Shown piece by piece: positions 32,820 to 42,926 of a stretch of 64,000 bases of DNA (positions are counted from its first letter, which is position 1; every line of letters begins with the position of its first letter). Below the pieces are notes generated by a model. That model saw nothing but the letters and a program-made list of their open reading frames with translations, ran no database searches and was not told the DNA's origin. The stretch is from Solenopsis invicta. Its lineage: Eukaryota > Arthropoda > Insecta > Hymenoptera > Formicidae. The translations under genes were made by a program, and so were the position numbers. The stretch spans positions 8,402,001-8,466,000 of the forward strand of contig NC_052668.1 in assembly GCF_016802725.1 (NCBI RefSeq), in the 5' to 3' direction.

Positions 32820-33945
32820 TGGTATGCTTTGCAGTATCTTGGGTTGGCCAATAGAGGGGAAAAAAAAGAAAAAAAAGAGAGGAAGAGAAATATAATCATA
32901 AAAGAGGTGGAAGCAAAGGAGAAAAAGATAAAGGGGTTAAGAAAAGAGATAAAAGAGATATTGGGGGCGACAGCGAGAGTGGAAGAAAGAAAGGAAAGGG
33001 ATGGAGAGAATACAGCACAAGTATTTAAAATAGGTAATAGAAGTATGAAGATACACACCGGGGTATATGGTAAGGGAGAAGATACAGAGAAAAAAATTAA
33101 GGGGAAGAGCAGGAATGAGGGCATGGAGTTATGAAAAGAAATTGGGAGAAGGAGAAGGAGGAGAGTTGGCAATGTTGTGTTGGGAAGAAATAAGAAGTAG
33201 AGCGAAGGAGGGAAAGGTGATGGGAAAGTGGGAGGAGGAAAGGAGAGGTTTCTATGAAAAAAAAAGTTGAAATATCAAGGAGATAAAAAAGTTGAGAGAA
33301 GAGGGATAATTAAGGGGAGAAGAGGTGGTAGCAAGAGAGAGGGCGGCAGGAGAAGAAAAGGTGGGAAAGAATTAGGAGCTCGAGGTTCAACAAATGGTAT
33401 AACAGAGTGAAGGGGAAGGGAGTGCTGGAGTACTTGAAGAGGGATTAGAAGGAGGAAAGAGGGAAAAGGATTGCGAGGTTTAGGTTTAGGTTAGGAGACG
33501 GTATAAAAGGAGGTAGATATTGGGAAGGGAAAGAGGAAAGGAAGTGTAGGATATGTGGATGGGAAGAGAAAAAGTGGGAACATATATGGAAGGAATGTAT
33601 GGATTGGGGGATAGAAAAGGAATGGCAGAAGATGGTGGAACAGGTTTCAGAAAAGAAGGGGGAGGGAGAGGTTTGGATTAAGAGACTGGAGATGAGAGAG
33701 TGAGGAGGTTGGCTTAGAAAGAATGGAAGTATGAAAGGAAGAAAGGAAAATGCGGCGGAAACGGAGGTTCAAGGAACAAGTGTACAATAATGTATGGATG
33801 GATGAGTGTGTATTTCGCTCTCTTTCTCTCTCTCTCTCTCTCTCTTTCGTGCGGAATAAAAAAATGCGAGAAGCATAGGTATTTTGTAAGCAGAGCGGAA
33901 GTCCGCAGTACCCCGCAAAGGGAATAAAGCACTACTACTACTATT
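32820..33945 (+). pseudogene. LINE copy B: ORF1 scrap joined to ORF2 C-terminus and 3' end
   Basis: An ORF1-like stretch (ERKRNIIIKEVEAKEKKIKG, 32,880-33,030) is joined to the C-terminal part of ORF2: MRAWSYEKKLGEGEGGELAM (33,115), GKWEEERRGFYEKK, then RFRLGDGIKGGRYWEGKEER, and the zinc-binding CRICGWEEKKWEHIWKEC box (about 33,550-33,600). The 3' UTR has (TC)n and the terminal GGGAATAAAGCACTACTACT tail. The EN and RT domains are missing, so it is internally deleted. The tail matches the minus-strand copy at 36,548. Confidence 0.72.
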
Positions 33946-33950
33946 ACATA

Positions 33951-34310
33951 ATGAAAAAATTCAAATAAAAAAAACTGCAAAATTACAAAAATATTCACAA
34001 AATTTATAATTTTTGAGATAGTTCAACAAAAATTTAGGAGTGTGTTCTCAAGATAGTATACTTACAGAGAAATTTAACAAAATGAAAAAATTCAATAAAA
34101 AAAAACTACAAATTTTGACCTTTTTTATAAAAATATTCATAAATTTTTAATTTTTGAGGTAATTCAACAAAAATTTAGGGGTGTATTCTCAAAATTGTAT
34201 ACTTTCAGATAAAAATTAGTTTCATAAAAGGTTGATCGATTTTGAATGGTCTGTGTACCCTTAAAGTTAGCGTGGGGTCCTTTGGACCCCGAGTGACCAT
34301 TACGGGTTAA
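33951..34310. mobile_element. piggyBac-like terminus with tandem repeat
   Basis: Two tandem copies of about 129 bp (from 33,951 and 34,080; landmarks AATGAAAAAATTCAA, ATAATTTTTGAG and TTCAACAAAAATTTAGG) are followed by a hairpin GGGGTCCTTTGGACCCC and GAGTGACCATTACGGGTTAA, ending at TTAA 34,307-34,310. Read inverted, TTAACCCGTAATGGTCACTC is like piggyBac-type ends, which use TTAA targets. The other end was not found; a LINE appears to have landed in it. Confidence 0.5.
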
Positions 34311-34419
34311 GGAGATTTTACTGTAATTAAAAATTTACATATGTAGCATATGGAAATGAAACAAATTTATTTTTGTAAGGTAGCACAACCAATTTTCTTT
34401 TGATGAAATCAATATTACA

Positions 34420-34892
34420 TGTTTCAAGTGAATTATTATCTTTTTTTATATATTGAATATCAAATAAGGAAGACGAACATGGTTTTAAATAAAAGCTATC
34501 TTCCTTGTTATATCTGTATCCATCCTATTAAACATATTAAGTTTTCACAAGAAGTGATATTCTTAATTTCAATAATTAAATTACTTTTTAATTCTACGAA
34601 TCTGTCGCCTATTTTTGAAATATCTTAGCAATAATCATTTGTTTGTGCTTGCCTATATTGTGGAGATGTACAATTATTTATTAAAGATCCATTGAAATGT
34701 TCTATTCGTAATTTTACAGAATTATTGCTTATAATATTACTACATTCAATATTATTGCCTGCTTCAATCACGCGACGAATAACTTATTGTAACGGCTGAG
34801 CAGATTTGCGAACCTTTTTTTTTAAATATTGCATAAAATTTTCGAAAGAAAAGGTACTAAAATTATCAAGTGCACCATATAATTTTACACAT
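34420..34892 (-). pseudogene. DUF4218-type transposase C-terminal fragment (copy 3)
   Basis: On the minus strand this reads CVKLYGALDNFSTFSFENFM, then QYLKKKVRKSAQPLQ and VIRRVIEAGNN, followed by decayed tail text (KIGDRFVELKSNLIIEIKNI). It matches the family box 'GPLD.FSaFpFENyl..lKk..r....PLqQ' also present in the 57.1-59.2 kb copy. The upstream side is cut at 34,893 by a repeat starting CCTGATAGCCAAG. It belongs with the companion scraps downstream at 32.4 and 25.6 kb. Confidence 0.72.
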
Positions 34893-35490
34893 CCTGATAG
34901 CCAAGAGTGATTTTGCGTGTTAAGTAAACTAATACACTTCACAAGTTGTTGTGAAGTTACCATCAATTTGCTGATATCGAAGTTCTGTGCAAACTGAGTT
35001 AGCAACGTGAGAACAAATAGCCATCAATAGTTTATGAAATTTCAAGAGCAAATAGTAAGAATTAATAACGTGTCATATTGATAGCAAGATGACATGTGAT
35101 GATTTCGCATTTCATATACAGTATTGTGCTGACAACATAATAGCAAACTCATGACATATAAGCGAGTGCGCGCATCGCCGCTAGATGGCCTAGACGGTCC
35201 CGCCGTATGTGTAAGGCCCCACGCGAACAAATAAGTGCTTGCGCCACCGCTAGGCGGCCACGCTGCGGGGGATCTTCTTGTGAATCGAGTGCGGCTACAG
35301 GCGATATATGAGTTATATCTAGGCGCTACCGCGGCCGACTCACCAGCTCATACTTCAGTGAGATTTTTAGAAGAATCGCTTCTTGTTGTAACCTCGAAAC
35401 GAGTACTCGCTCTCATTTTTTTCAGACATTACATGTGTGGAAGGATGTTCCACATAAAATTTTATATTTTTACATGTAAATAATAATTTG
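34893..35490. repeat. Dispersed repeat family B, copy 2
   Basis: It starts with CCTGATAGCCAAG at the transposase junction. Shared blocks with 20,256-20,645 and (inverted) 40,130-40,448 are CTGAGTTAGCAACGTGAGAA, TTGTTGTAACCTCGAAACGA, CGCTCTCATTTTTTTCAGAC and CACATAAAATTTTATATTTT. A GC-rich middle (35,160-35,345) repeats GCCGCTAGATGGCC / CCGCTAGGCGGCC words. No real coding potential. Confidence 0.7.
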
Positions 35491-36140
35491 TATTGTTATT
35501 TAATCTTGTACAATAAATTAAAAGTTTGATTCAAATTCAATCTTTTTTTAATTTTTTTTAACGAAAGATGCTGTCAACATGCTGTTAATATGCTGTTAAA
35601 CGCGGACAGCAAACCGATGGCAACAATTGCCATCATGTTGCTATCATACGTATATTTTTTAAGTATAATGGAGTAATGCCATCAAAATGCTATCAATTTG
35701 CCATCATCAAATTTAAAATTTATGTAAGCCCAGATAGCCAAGTGAGATCAAAATGCCGTTATGTTACTGTTATCTGTTTCAGCAACTGATATCGACAAAC
35801 TAGGGACAAGGTGCTTTCTCACTATGTGTGAAATCTTGCCCTTACATAAATTCTAAATTTGATGATGGCAAATTGATAGCATTTTGATGGCATTACTTCA
35901 ATATACTTAAAGAATATATGTATGATAGCAACATGATCGCAACTGTTGCCGTCGGTTTGCTGTCCGCATTTAACAGCATATTGACAGCATGTTGACGGCA
36001 TCTTTCGTTAAAAAAGATTTAAAAAAAGATTAAATTTGAATCAAACTTTTAATTTATTGTACAAGATTAAATAACAATACAAATTATTATTTATATGTAA
36101 AAATATAAAATTTTATGTGGAACATTGTTCCATACATGTA
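35491..36140. repeat. 650-bp palindrome with TGCTGTCAACATGCTG words
   Basis: The arms at about 35,470-35,725 and 35,840-36,120 mirror each other (GTATTGTTATTTAATCTTGT; AAGATGCTGTCAACATGCTG; GATGGCAACA). They enclose a loop of about 110 bp that starts with CCCAGATAGCCAAGTGAGAT. Within the arms the words TGCTGTTAA, TGCCATCA and GCTATCA recur many times, in the style of the GACGTC island. Confidence 0.75.
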
Positions 36141-36547
36141 CCCAGATAGACAAATTTCGGCATATAATCTGCATATTGCCGAAATTTGCCGATTGAAAAT
36201 GCTTGCATAAAGACGTCAAGATGCGTCGCCAAATGAGATAAATAATGTTATCAGCATATAAAAGACTTTTCATGCTGCAATAATTGCAATAATATGCTGT
36301 TTATTTAATTAGAAATAGAGTGTGCGTAATCTTATGTGTTTGCAGTATATGGAAGAGTGCATCTAATGTTGCAAAAATTGCGGCAATATGCTGCTTATTT
36401 ATTCAGAAATAGTGTGATTATAAATAGTGACAATAAAATTTATATACGTTTTTTTATTAAGATAATTTATTGAGTTTTACAATAAAATTTAATATTTTCT
36501 AGCATGAAAATCTAACAAACATTTGATAAAATATATAATAGACAAAT
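36141..36547. repeat. Short repeat-like spacer beginning CCCAGATAGACAAATTTCGG
   Basis: The end motif is followed by repeats of TGCCGAAATTTGCC / TTGCCGATTG and ATGCTG(C/T)TTATTTA, twice each (36,290 and 36,390). No gene is seen. Confidence 0.5.
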
Positions 36548-37180
36548 TTGTAATAGTAGTAGTAGTGCTTTATTCCCTTTGCGGGGTACACTGCGGACCT
36601 CCGCTCCGCTTACAAAATACCTATACTTCTCGCATCTTTTCATTCCGCACGAGAGAGAAAAGAAAACGAAATACACGCTTATCCATCCATGCCTCATTCA
36701 ACCTCATTAAACCTCCGTTTCCGCCGCATTTTCTTTCCTTCCTTCCATACTTCCATTCATTCCAAGCCAACCTCCTCCCTCCCTCATCTCCTTCAGTCTC
36801 TTCATCCAAACCTCTCCCTCCCCCTTCTCTCCTAAAACCTGTTCTACCATCTCCTGCCATCCCTTTTTTATCCCCCAATCCGTACATTCCTCCCATATAT
36901 GTTCCCACGTTTCCTCTCCCTATCCACATATCCTACATTTCCTTTCCTTTTTCTCTTCTCAATACCTACTTTCTCTCATACTGTCTCCTATCGTAAACCT
37001 CGCAATCCTTTTCCATCTTTCCTCTTTTCAATCCCTCTTCAAGCACTCCGGCACTCCCTTCTCCTTCACTTTGTTATACCATTTGTTGAACCTTGAGCTC
37101 TTAATTTTTTCCCACCTTTCCTTCTCTTGCCGCCTCCTCTCTCTTGCTATGGCTTTTTCCCCCTTTAACCCAAATTTGTA
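36548..37180 (-). pseudogene. LINE 3' end, minus strand
   Basis: Read on the minus strand this is the same 3' part as LINE copy B: CRICG...EETWEHIWEEC zinc box (about 36,930-36,880), WGIKKGWQEMVEQV, the Gly/Glu-rich stretch, and the UTR with GTTTCGTGCGGAATGAAAAG-type text. The tail is GGGAATAAAGCACTACTACT at 36,550-36,575. It is 5'-truncated at about 37,180, as usual for a LINE, and dead. Confidence 0.78.
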
Positions 37181-37439
37181 ATATACTTAGTGTATAATAA
37201 AAAAATAATAGGCGAGGCAAGAAAAAATGTTTCTATTATAAATGCTATATGAAAAATCTTTTGATATTGTTAAAATTATTGAAGTTATTATTGAAACACA
37301 CTTAAGTTATACTTAAATTGAAAAGAAATAAAATTCTTAAGATATAAAAATTAATATGAATATAAAAATTAAGAAACAAATAAAATATATCTTTAAAATA
37401 ATACTTTGTGTAACAAAATTTAAACTTTCTTTGATAATG
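37181..37439. other. AT-rich spacer
   Basis: Nothing recognised. Confidence 0.4.
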
Positions 37440-39339
37440 TAATTCTCTTTCTCCTTTTTTCTGTATCATTTTTTTTTTACATTTTCTATATTATTACTCT
37501 TTTCGCAAATGCTTTTGTTGACGCTGCATAAAAATTCTTTGCATTTCTTTTTCTCTGATATAACGTTTCCCTCTATTTTCTTTTTTATTAATTGTATTTC
37601 TTTCACGTTGTTTAGCGTTACGAATGGCTTCAATCATATTGTGACGGTACTCCGTACCACTTTGTATCTGAAAATGTTTATTAGCGGAGAGTGCTTCTGA
37701 AAAATTAAAAAATTATTTATCACATGACATTTTAGATACATTTGTCATTTATAAGTAGTAGAAATAAAGTTAACTTTAAATGGTTGAGCAAAGTTTTGTT
37801 TTAAAAAATGAATGAATTCCTTCTTTTTTATTGCTGTAGAAAGTAAAAAAAGACATAACTTCGTTTTCGACCGTTTCTTTTAAACATAATTTTAATGCTC
37901 CTTTTAATGAAAATCCTCCGATTGTAAATAACAAACTTAATACGTATAAAACATAAATTTTGAAATTAACAATTTATAGAATGTTTTTCTCTATTTTCAT
38001 TTAATACTTACAACTTCGTTATAAATTGACTCCTTTACATTATCAAATTGCATTCTTTACTTGTAAAGGGAAGAAAGGAAGGTTTGGACCAACATTTTTT
38101 TTTCTTTTGTGATTTTAAAGAATTCCGTATAATTTCTTCGATATTTGCAAATTTTGTATCCATCTATTCATATAACCGACTATAAAGAAAAATGTATGCT
38201 TTGTAATAATCTACTGAATAAAGTTTTAATAAAGAAACATTTGATTTTTTACCAAAAATCTTCAGCTATAGGTAAGGTAAATTCAATATCTTTCTTTTTT
38301 TTGCTGGAGTATATACTGGACAATGAACCTTAACTTCTGTTTTTGTTCTAAAAAAAATATGTATATGTAATGACTTATATGGTTAAGTTCGAAAATTCCA
38401 CCCGTCAGATAGATTAACTTTGAGTGACCAATCAGGATGAAGAAATATTAAGAAATCTCAAGATTTCTTCATTCTGATTGGTCATTCTAAGTTACTCTAA
38501 CTTATAGTAGAAATTTTGAACACAACCTTTATATAATGGCAAATTTTAAAATTTTAAAATATATTTACCGTTTGTCCACAAGTTTTTTGGCATCCAAATT
38601 GTAATATATTTTTTCAGTATTAGTAACATTTTCATTGTCTGTTTGTAATTTATTGTACAAATGTAACTTTGGTGTATTATTTCGTTTATAAGTTTTTAGT
38701 GTGGTTTGTGGCCTGAATAAAAATAAATCATTACATTAAATTAAATACAATATATAAATAAATTATATTAAATACAATTCATAAATAAAAAATATTTACC
38801 GTTTATTGCTCAAGTAATCATAGTGTTGATTATCAATATTTTTTACATGTTTTTTAGTACGAAGTTCATCTTCTCTGTATATTTCTGATTGAGAAGATAC
38901 CAAGCTTGAGTTTGTTGGTTCATATTGAGCATTAGAAATTACCGTTGAAGACATTGAGGCCACAGGATCATTGTAGAATACATTGAAATGAGACATATCA
39001 TGTTACTTTGAGATTGTTGGTTCATTGTCATAACTAGATGATGAAGCTTTTAAATTTTCGAGGTGAAGGTCCAATATAATGTGAGATCGAATAGATGGTT
39101 TATTGTTTAATAATTGATTACGATTGAAAAGAAGTTAGTTATTTTCATCATCTTTTTTATTCAGTACATGCTGTGTCTTGACGAAAACTTGACTTGCTAA
39201 TATATCAATTTTCACTTCATTGTGAATTTCGTCTGTGGTTAAATTGTATTTCCCTATAGTTACATTTTCAGCATCATCTGAGGATTCTGCAGTTTGATAT
39301 CTTGCAGGTTTTGTTATTCTTCTTTTTGGTGGTTTCATT
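37440..39339 (-). pseudogene. Multi-exon companion gene of two-gene transposon copy 2
   Basis: From ATG 39,339 (MKPPKRRITKPARYQTAESS) a first exon runs, with stops near 39,137 and 39,005, to ...DNQHYDYLSNK and a GTAAAT donor at about 38,799. The next exon (after a TTTATTCAG acceptor at about 38,713) reads QTTLKTYKRNNTPKLHLYN to another CG|GTAAAT donor (about 38,572). Then come KTEVKVHCPVYTPAKKKK (about 38,330) and a C-terminal basic exon with TEYRHNMIEAIRNAKQRERN ending at a stop (about 37,495). No domain is recognised. Strand and order after the transposase at 42,927-45,050 match the transposase/companion order at 53.8-59.2 kb. It could alternatively be a decayed host gene. Confidence 0.45.
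38385..38525. repeat. 140-bp hairpin
   Basis: AAGTTCGAAAATTCCACCCG...TGACCAATCAG.ATGAAGAAAT is mirrored by ATTTCTTCATTCTGATTGGTCA...GAAATTTTGAAC around an ATTAAGAAATCTCAAG loop. It lies in an intron of the companion gene. It is a small palindromic MITE by structure. Confidence 0.7.
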
Positions 39340-39589
39340 GCTAATGTAATGCTATTCCTAATTAGATTTAGAATAATAAAAGGCCAATAGATCAGAATTA
39401 AAAATATTACAAATAAATTGGAAATAAACATACAAATTAATAAAAATACAGGCATGGGCGCGGGTCAATTGCTCAAAAATTGTAAGAAAAGTGAGTTTTA
39501 TGGTTGAAAAATAAATAAGAATAGTGAGTCTATCTAAAAAAAAAAGTAAGTTTTCTTGGAAAATTGTATGTTAAAAATGAAATAACCTT

Positions 39590-40924
39590 CCTGATAGCCA
39601 CTTATCTGTGTTGTTGCTGTAATGTTGTCGAAAACAAAGGGCATTAGTTTTCAGCAAATTTAGAACAAGGTGTGTGTCTCATTTGTCTTTGGTTTGACAT
39701 CATATGAATTCAGCACGTTTTGCTGCCAATATGCTGCATATTTGCTGTCAACGGTTTATCGCTATACATAAAGAGTAACATGAGAGCACGTTGCCAACAA
39801 CATGTGTTGAGTCATAAATTTCAGCAAAAATTCAACAACATGTCGAAAACGATTAAATATATGTTTTGTGCTTTTTTTCAAATATATAAAAAAATAAATA
39901 AGTTAATTCTTTTTTCTGCTGAATTGTCACCACCCTGCCAAAAATGTGCGATAAAACCGATTAAAAAAAAGTAATTCGAATCGATCGAGATTTCTACACC
40001 AAAAATACGGTATTAAGACCGATTGAAAAATAAGATCGGAATCCAGATAGATTTATTAAAACAGAATACATTAATGTAAACGTAATAAATGTTTAGTTTA
40101 CAAAAAAGTATTTTTTATATCCTTTTCATTAAAAAGAATTAAATTTAAATTAAACATTTAATTTATGTACAAGATTAAATAACAATACAAATTGTTATTC
40201 ACATGTAAAAATATAAAATTTTATGTGGAACAGCGTTTCACACACACGCCATGTTTAAAAAGAATGAGAGCGAGTATTCGTCTCGAGCTTACAACAAGCA
40301 AGTCCTATAAGCTTACGGAAGTATGCTGGGGTGTCTGCCGCGGTGGCACCTAGATATAACGCCTGTGGCCGCACTTGACTAACGAGAAAATCTCCCGCGG
40401 CGTGGCCGCCTAGCGGTGACGCCAGCACTTATTTGTTAAATCCATTTCAATCCGATCTGATAGCCAAGTAAATAATTAATTTACTCCTGTTTATTACATT
40501 ACACACGCTCGCGCAAACACACAATCACATACGCACACGCGCGCACACACACACAAATCATTTTCGACATTTTATTTTACTACAAGACAATAATTAATAT
40601 ATTTAATGTTTATAACAAATACACGACAAAAGCACAGTATCATTATCTTTTTTTATTATTGTCACGTTGCTCTTATGTTGTTGAAAATGATTGATAAAAC
40701 AAAATGTTTTCCACGAATAGAAGTCATTTTGTTGGCAACAGAATAAGCAACAGTTGCTCTCCGTTTGCTTTGAATCTGCTGACATAAAATGTCTCAAATC
40801 TGCTTTCATGTTGTTGAATATGTAGGACTATGCGTTAAGTTTTCAGTAAATACACAGCAACTAGTCGAAAATTCATGCTTAGCATTAAGTTGCCTGATTT
40901 TGCAAAATATGCATGGCTATCAGG
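39590..40924. mobile_element. Non-autonomous element with CCTGATAGCC ends
   Basis: CCTGATAGCCA at 39,590 is mirrored by GGCTATCAGG at 40,915-40,924. The flanking parts (39,600-39,870 and 40,660-40,910) are rich in TTGTTG, AACATG, TTTGCTG and GTTGTTGAA in both orientations. A (CA)n-rich patch (40,505-40,555) and a nested inverted copy of repeat family B (40,130-40,448) lie inside. No transposase. No target duplication seen. Confidence 0.6.
40130..40448. repeat. Dispersed repeat family B, copy 3 (inverted)
   Basis: Reverse complement of much of 35,200-35,540, including the CGCCGCTAGGCGGCC-type GC-rich middle and the CACATAAAATTTTATATTTT block. It is followed by TCTGATAGCCAAG at 40,456. Confidence 0.75.
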
Positions 40925-41377
40925 GCTATTATGTACTGAATATTATGTACTGTCTTATAATGAATTTATGAGATTGAAAATATTAATCACAAAGTAAAAG
41001 TCAATAAAAAATTTATATTTCGGAAAACAAATAAGAAACATAATTTATAGAACCTTTTTTTTTACGTAGTGGAAATACATTACGTATAACCGGACCTCGT
41101 GGGAGAGCCCAGGTTATGGGGGGCTCACTTGCGCCAATGAAATTCGGCGAAAGCATACCCACTAAAACCCCTCCAAGTGTTCTGCATAATATATAGAACC
41201 TAAAATTATTTAATTCTATAACTTTATTTATAAAATATATTTTTTTAAACTCAATTTTAAGTAGAACAGATTCAAGTACATTAATTAAAAAACTCTCCTA
41301 TCATGCAGAACAATAATTAATTCCGTGTTTTTTAAGCATAGTAAAATAAACTCGAAAAGAATATTTGACTTCATGTA
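40925..41377. other. Spacer with a GC-rich patch
   Basis: Mostly AT-rich. About 41,085-41,185 is GC-rich and unlike its surroundings (CCGGACCTCGTGGGAGAGCC, GGGGGGCTCACTTGCGCC). Its origin is not recognised; it could be a piece of a LINE or SINE. Confidence 0.4.
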
Positions 41378-42696
41378 CGAGGTGTGAACAAAAAGTAAGG
41401 TGACTTCATTTTTATAAAAAAATATTTATTTATTCATCCAAAATTATATTATCCCCTTCAAAATAATCCTCCTCTGATACAATGCATTTGTGCCAGCGCT
41501 TTTTCCAGTCGTCAAAACATTTCTGAAATGCACTTTTGGGTATTGCCTTGAGCTCCTCCAGCGATGCAGCTTTAATCTCCTCAATCGTCGCAAATCTTCG
41601 TCCTTTCATAGACCTTTTCAATTTTGGGAAGAGGAAAAAGTCGCAGGGGGCCAAGTCTGGTGAATACGGTGGCTGAGGCATGATGATAGTATTGTTTTTG
41701 GCCAAAAAAGTACTCACTAGTAACGACGTGTGCGCAGGTGCATTATCATGGAGCAGAATTCATGAATTTTCTTTCCACACTTCCGGACGTTTTTTTCTTA
41801 TTGATTCACGCAAACGCCGCATAACCTCAAGGTAATACTCCTTGTTTACCGTACGACCTTGTGGTAGGAATTCTTGATGCACAACGCCATGGAGATCAAA
41901 GAAAACTGTGAGCAAAACCTTCACATTCGAACGAACTTGGCGTGCCTTTTTCGGTCTTGGCTCTCCTGGGCTCTTCCACTGGGATGATTGGGCTTTGGTT
42001 TCGACGTCATAACCATATACCCATGTTTCGTCACCAGTTATAACCCTTTTGAGCAGATCAGGATCATCATTGACGTCGTTCAACATGTCTTGGGCGATGT
42101 TCATGCGACGCTGCTTCTGATCAAAATTAAGCAGTTTTGGCTGACGAATTTCGCTGACACACGTGTCATACCCAAAACATCCGTTAAAATTGATTGGCAT
42201 GAGCCAAACGATATGTTAAGATCATCAGCTATTTCTCTAATCGTGATTCGACGATTTTTCAACACAATTTCTTTCACTTCCTGAACATTTTCGTCGGTTT
42301 TTGACACGCTGAGGCGTCCAGAGCGAGGTTCATCGTTAACATTTTCTCGGCCCTCTTGGAATAACTTATACCATTTATAAACATTTTTTTTGCTCAAAGT
42401 TGACTCACCGTACGCCACTGTCAACATTTCAAGAGTTTTTGAACACTTAATACCATTTTTACACAAAAATTAATACAAACTCTCTGCTCCATTATTTTCA
42501 ACAGCAAAAAATCGCCGAGCACGCAAACACGAGTCTAACCTTTATGCCTCTCATATAAAAACAACACATGCTATATAATTAAAACTGTGAACAAATGATT
42601 GTGACGAGTGTACCAACACAAAAAAAAAATTTTGAAATTAGAGTGTACAGAGCGCGCGAAATTCAAAAAGTCACCTTACTTTTTGATCACACCTCG
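41378..42696 (-). mobile_element. Full-length mariner element
   Basis: The TIRs are CGAGGTGTGAACAAAAAGTA (41,378) and the mirror CTTTTTGATCACACCTCG (to 42,696), with TA on both sides (41,376-41,377 and 42,697-42,698). At 1,319 bp the length is typical for mariner. It carries a nearly complete transposase. Inserted between the transposase and companion genes of the two-gene transposon copy 2. Confidence 0.95.
41430..42492 (-). pseudogene. Mariner transposase, three lesions
   Basis: The start is ATG 42,490-42,492 (MEQRVCINFCV). A 1-bp deletion near 42,460 shifts the frame. The HTH parts follow (STLSKKNVYKWYKLFQEGRE; ITIREIADDLNISFGSCQSI). A second frameshift lies near 42,150. The catalytic core has VITGDETWVYGYD (first Asp), an in-frame TGA at about 41,758 in place of Trp, ILLHDNAPAHTS (second Asp), and SPDLAPCDFFLFPKLK (third Asp). 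It ends EEDYFEGDNIILDE-stop at 41,430. It has the SETMAR-like mariner signature. All three acidic residues survive; only the two shifts and one stop kill it. Confidence 0.93.
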
Positions 42697-42926
42697 TACT
42701 TTCCGTGTATATTTTCGTATTTTCTTGGTCACTTCAAGTACAAAAAAAGATAGAAAAATGATTTTTTTTCTAAAATGAAACAGTTACTTGTTTTTAAAAA
42801 AATAAAAAAAGTTAGTCGCGACCATGTCTAACAATATAAAGATAAAATATATTAAAAAATTTTGAATTTAATAAATTTTATCTATCAAAAAAAATGTTGC
42901 ATTGTACATACAACATATTGTCCTGA
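42697..42926. other. AT-rich spacer
   Basis: Nothing recognised. Confidence 0.4.

Noticed and set aside
31735..33172. Leu/Phe-rich minus-strand open frames resembling membrane proteins
   Set aside because: They are reverse reads of purine-rich LINE coding sequence (Lys/Glu on the other strand).
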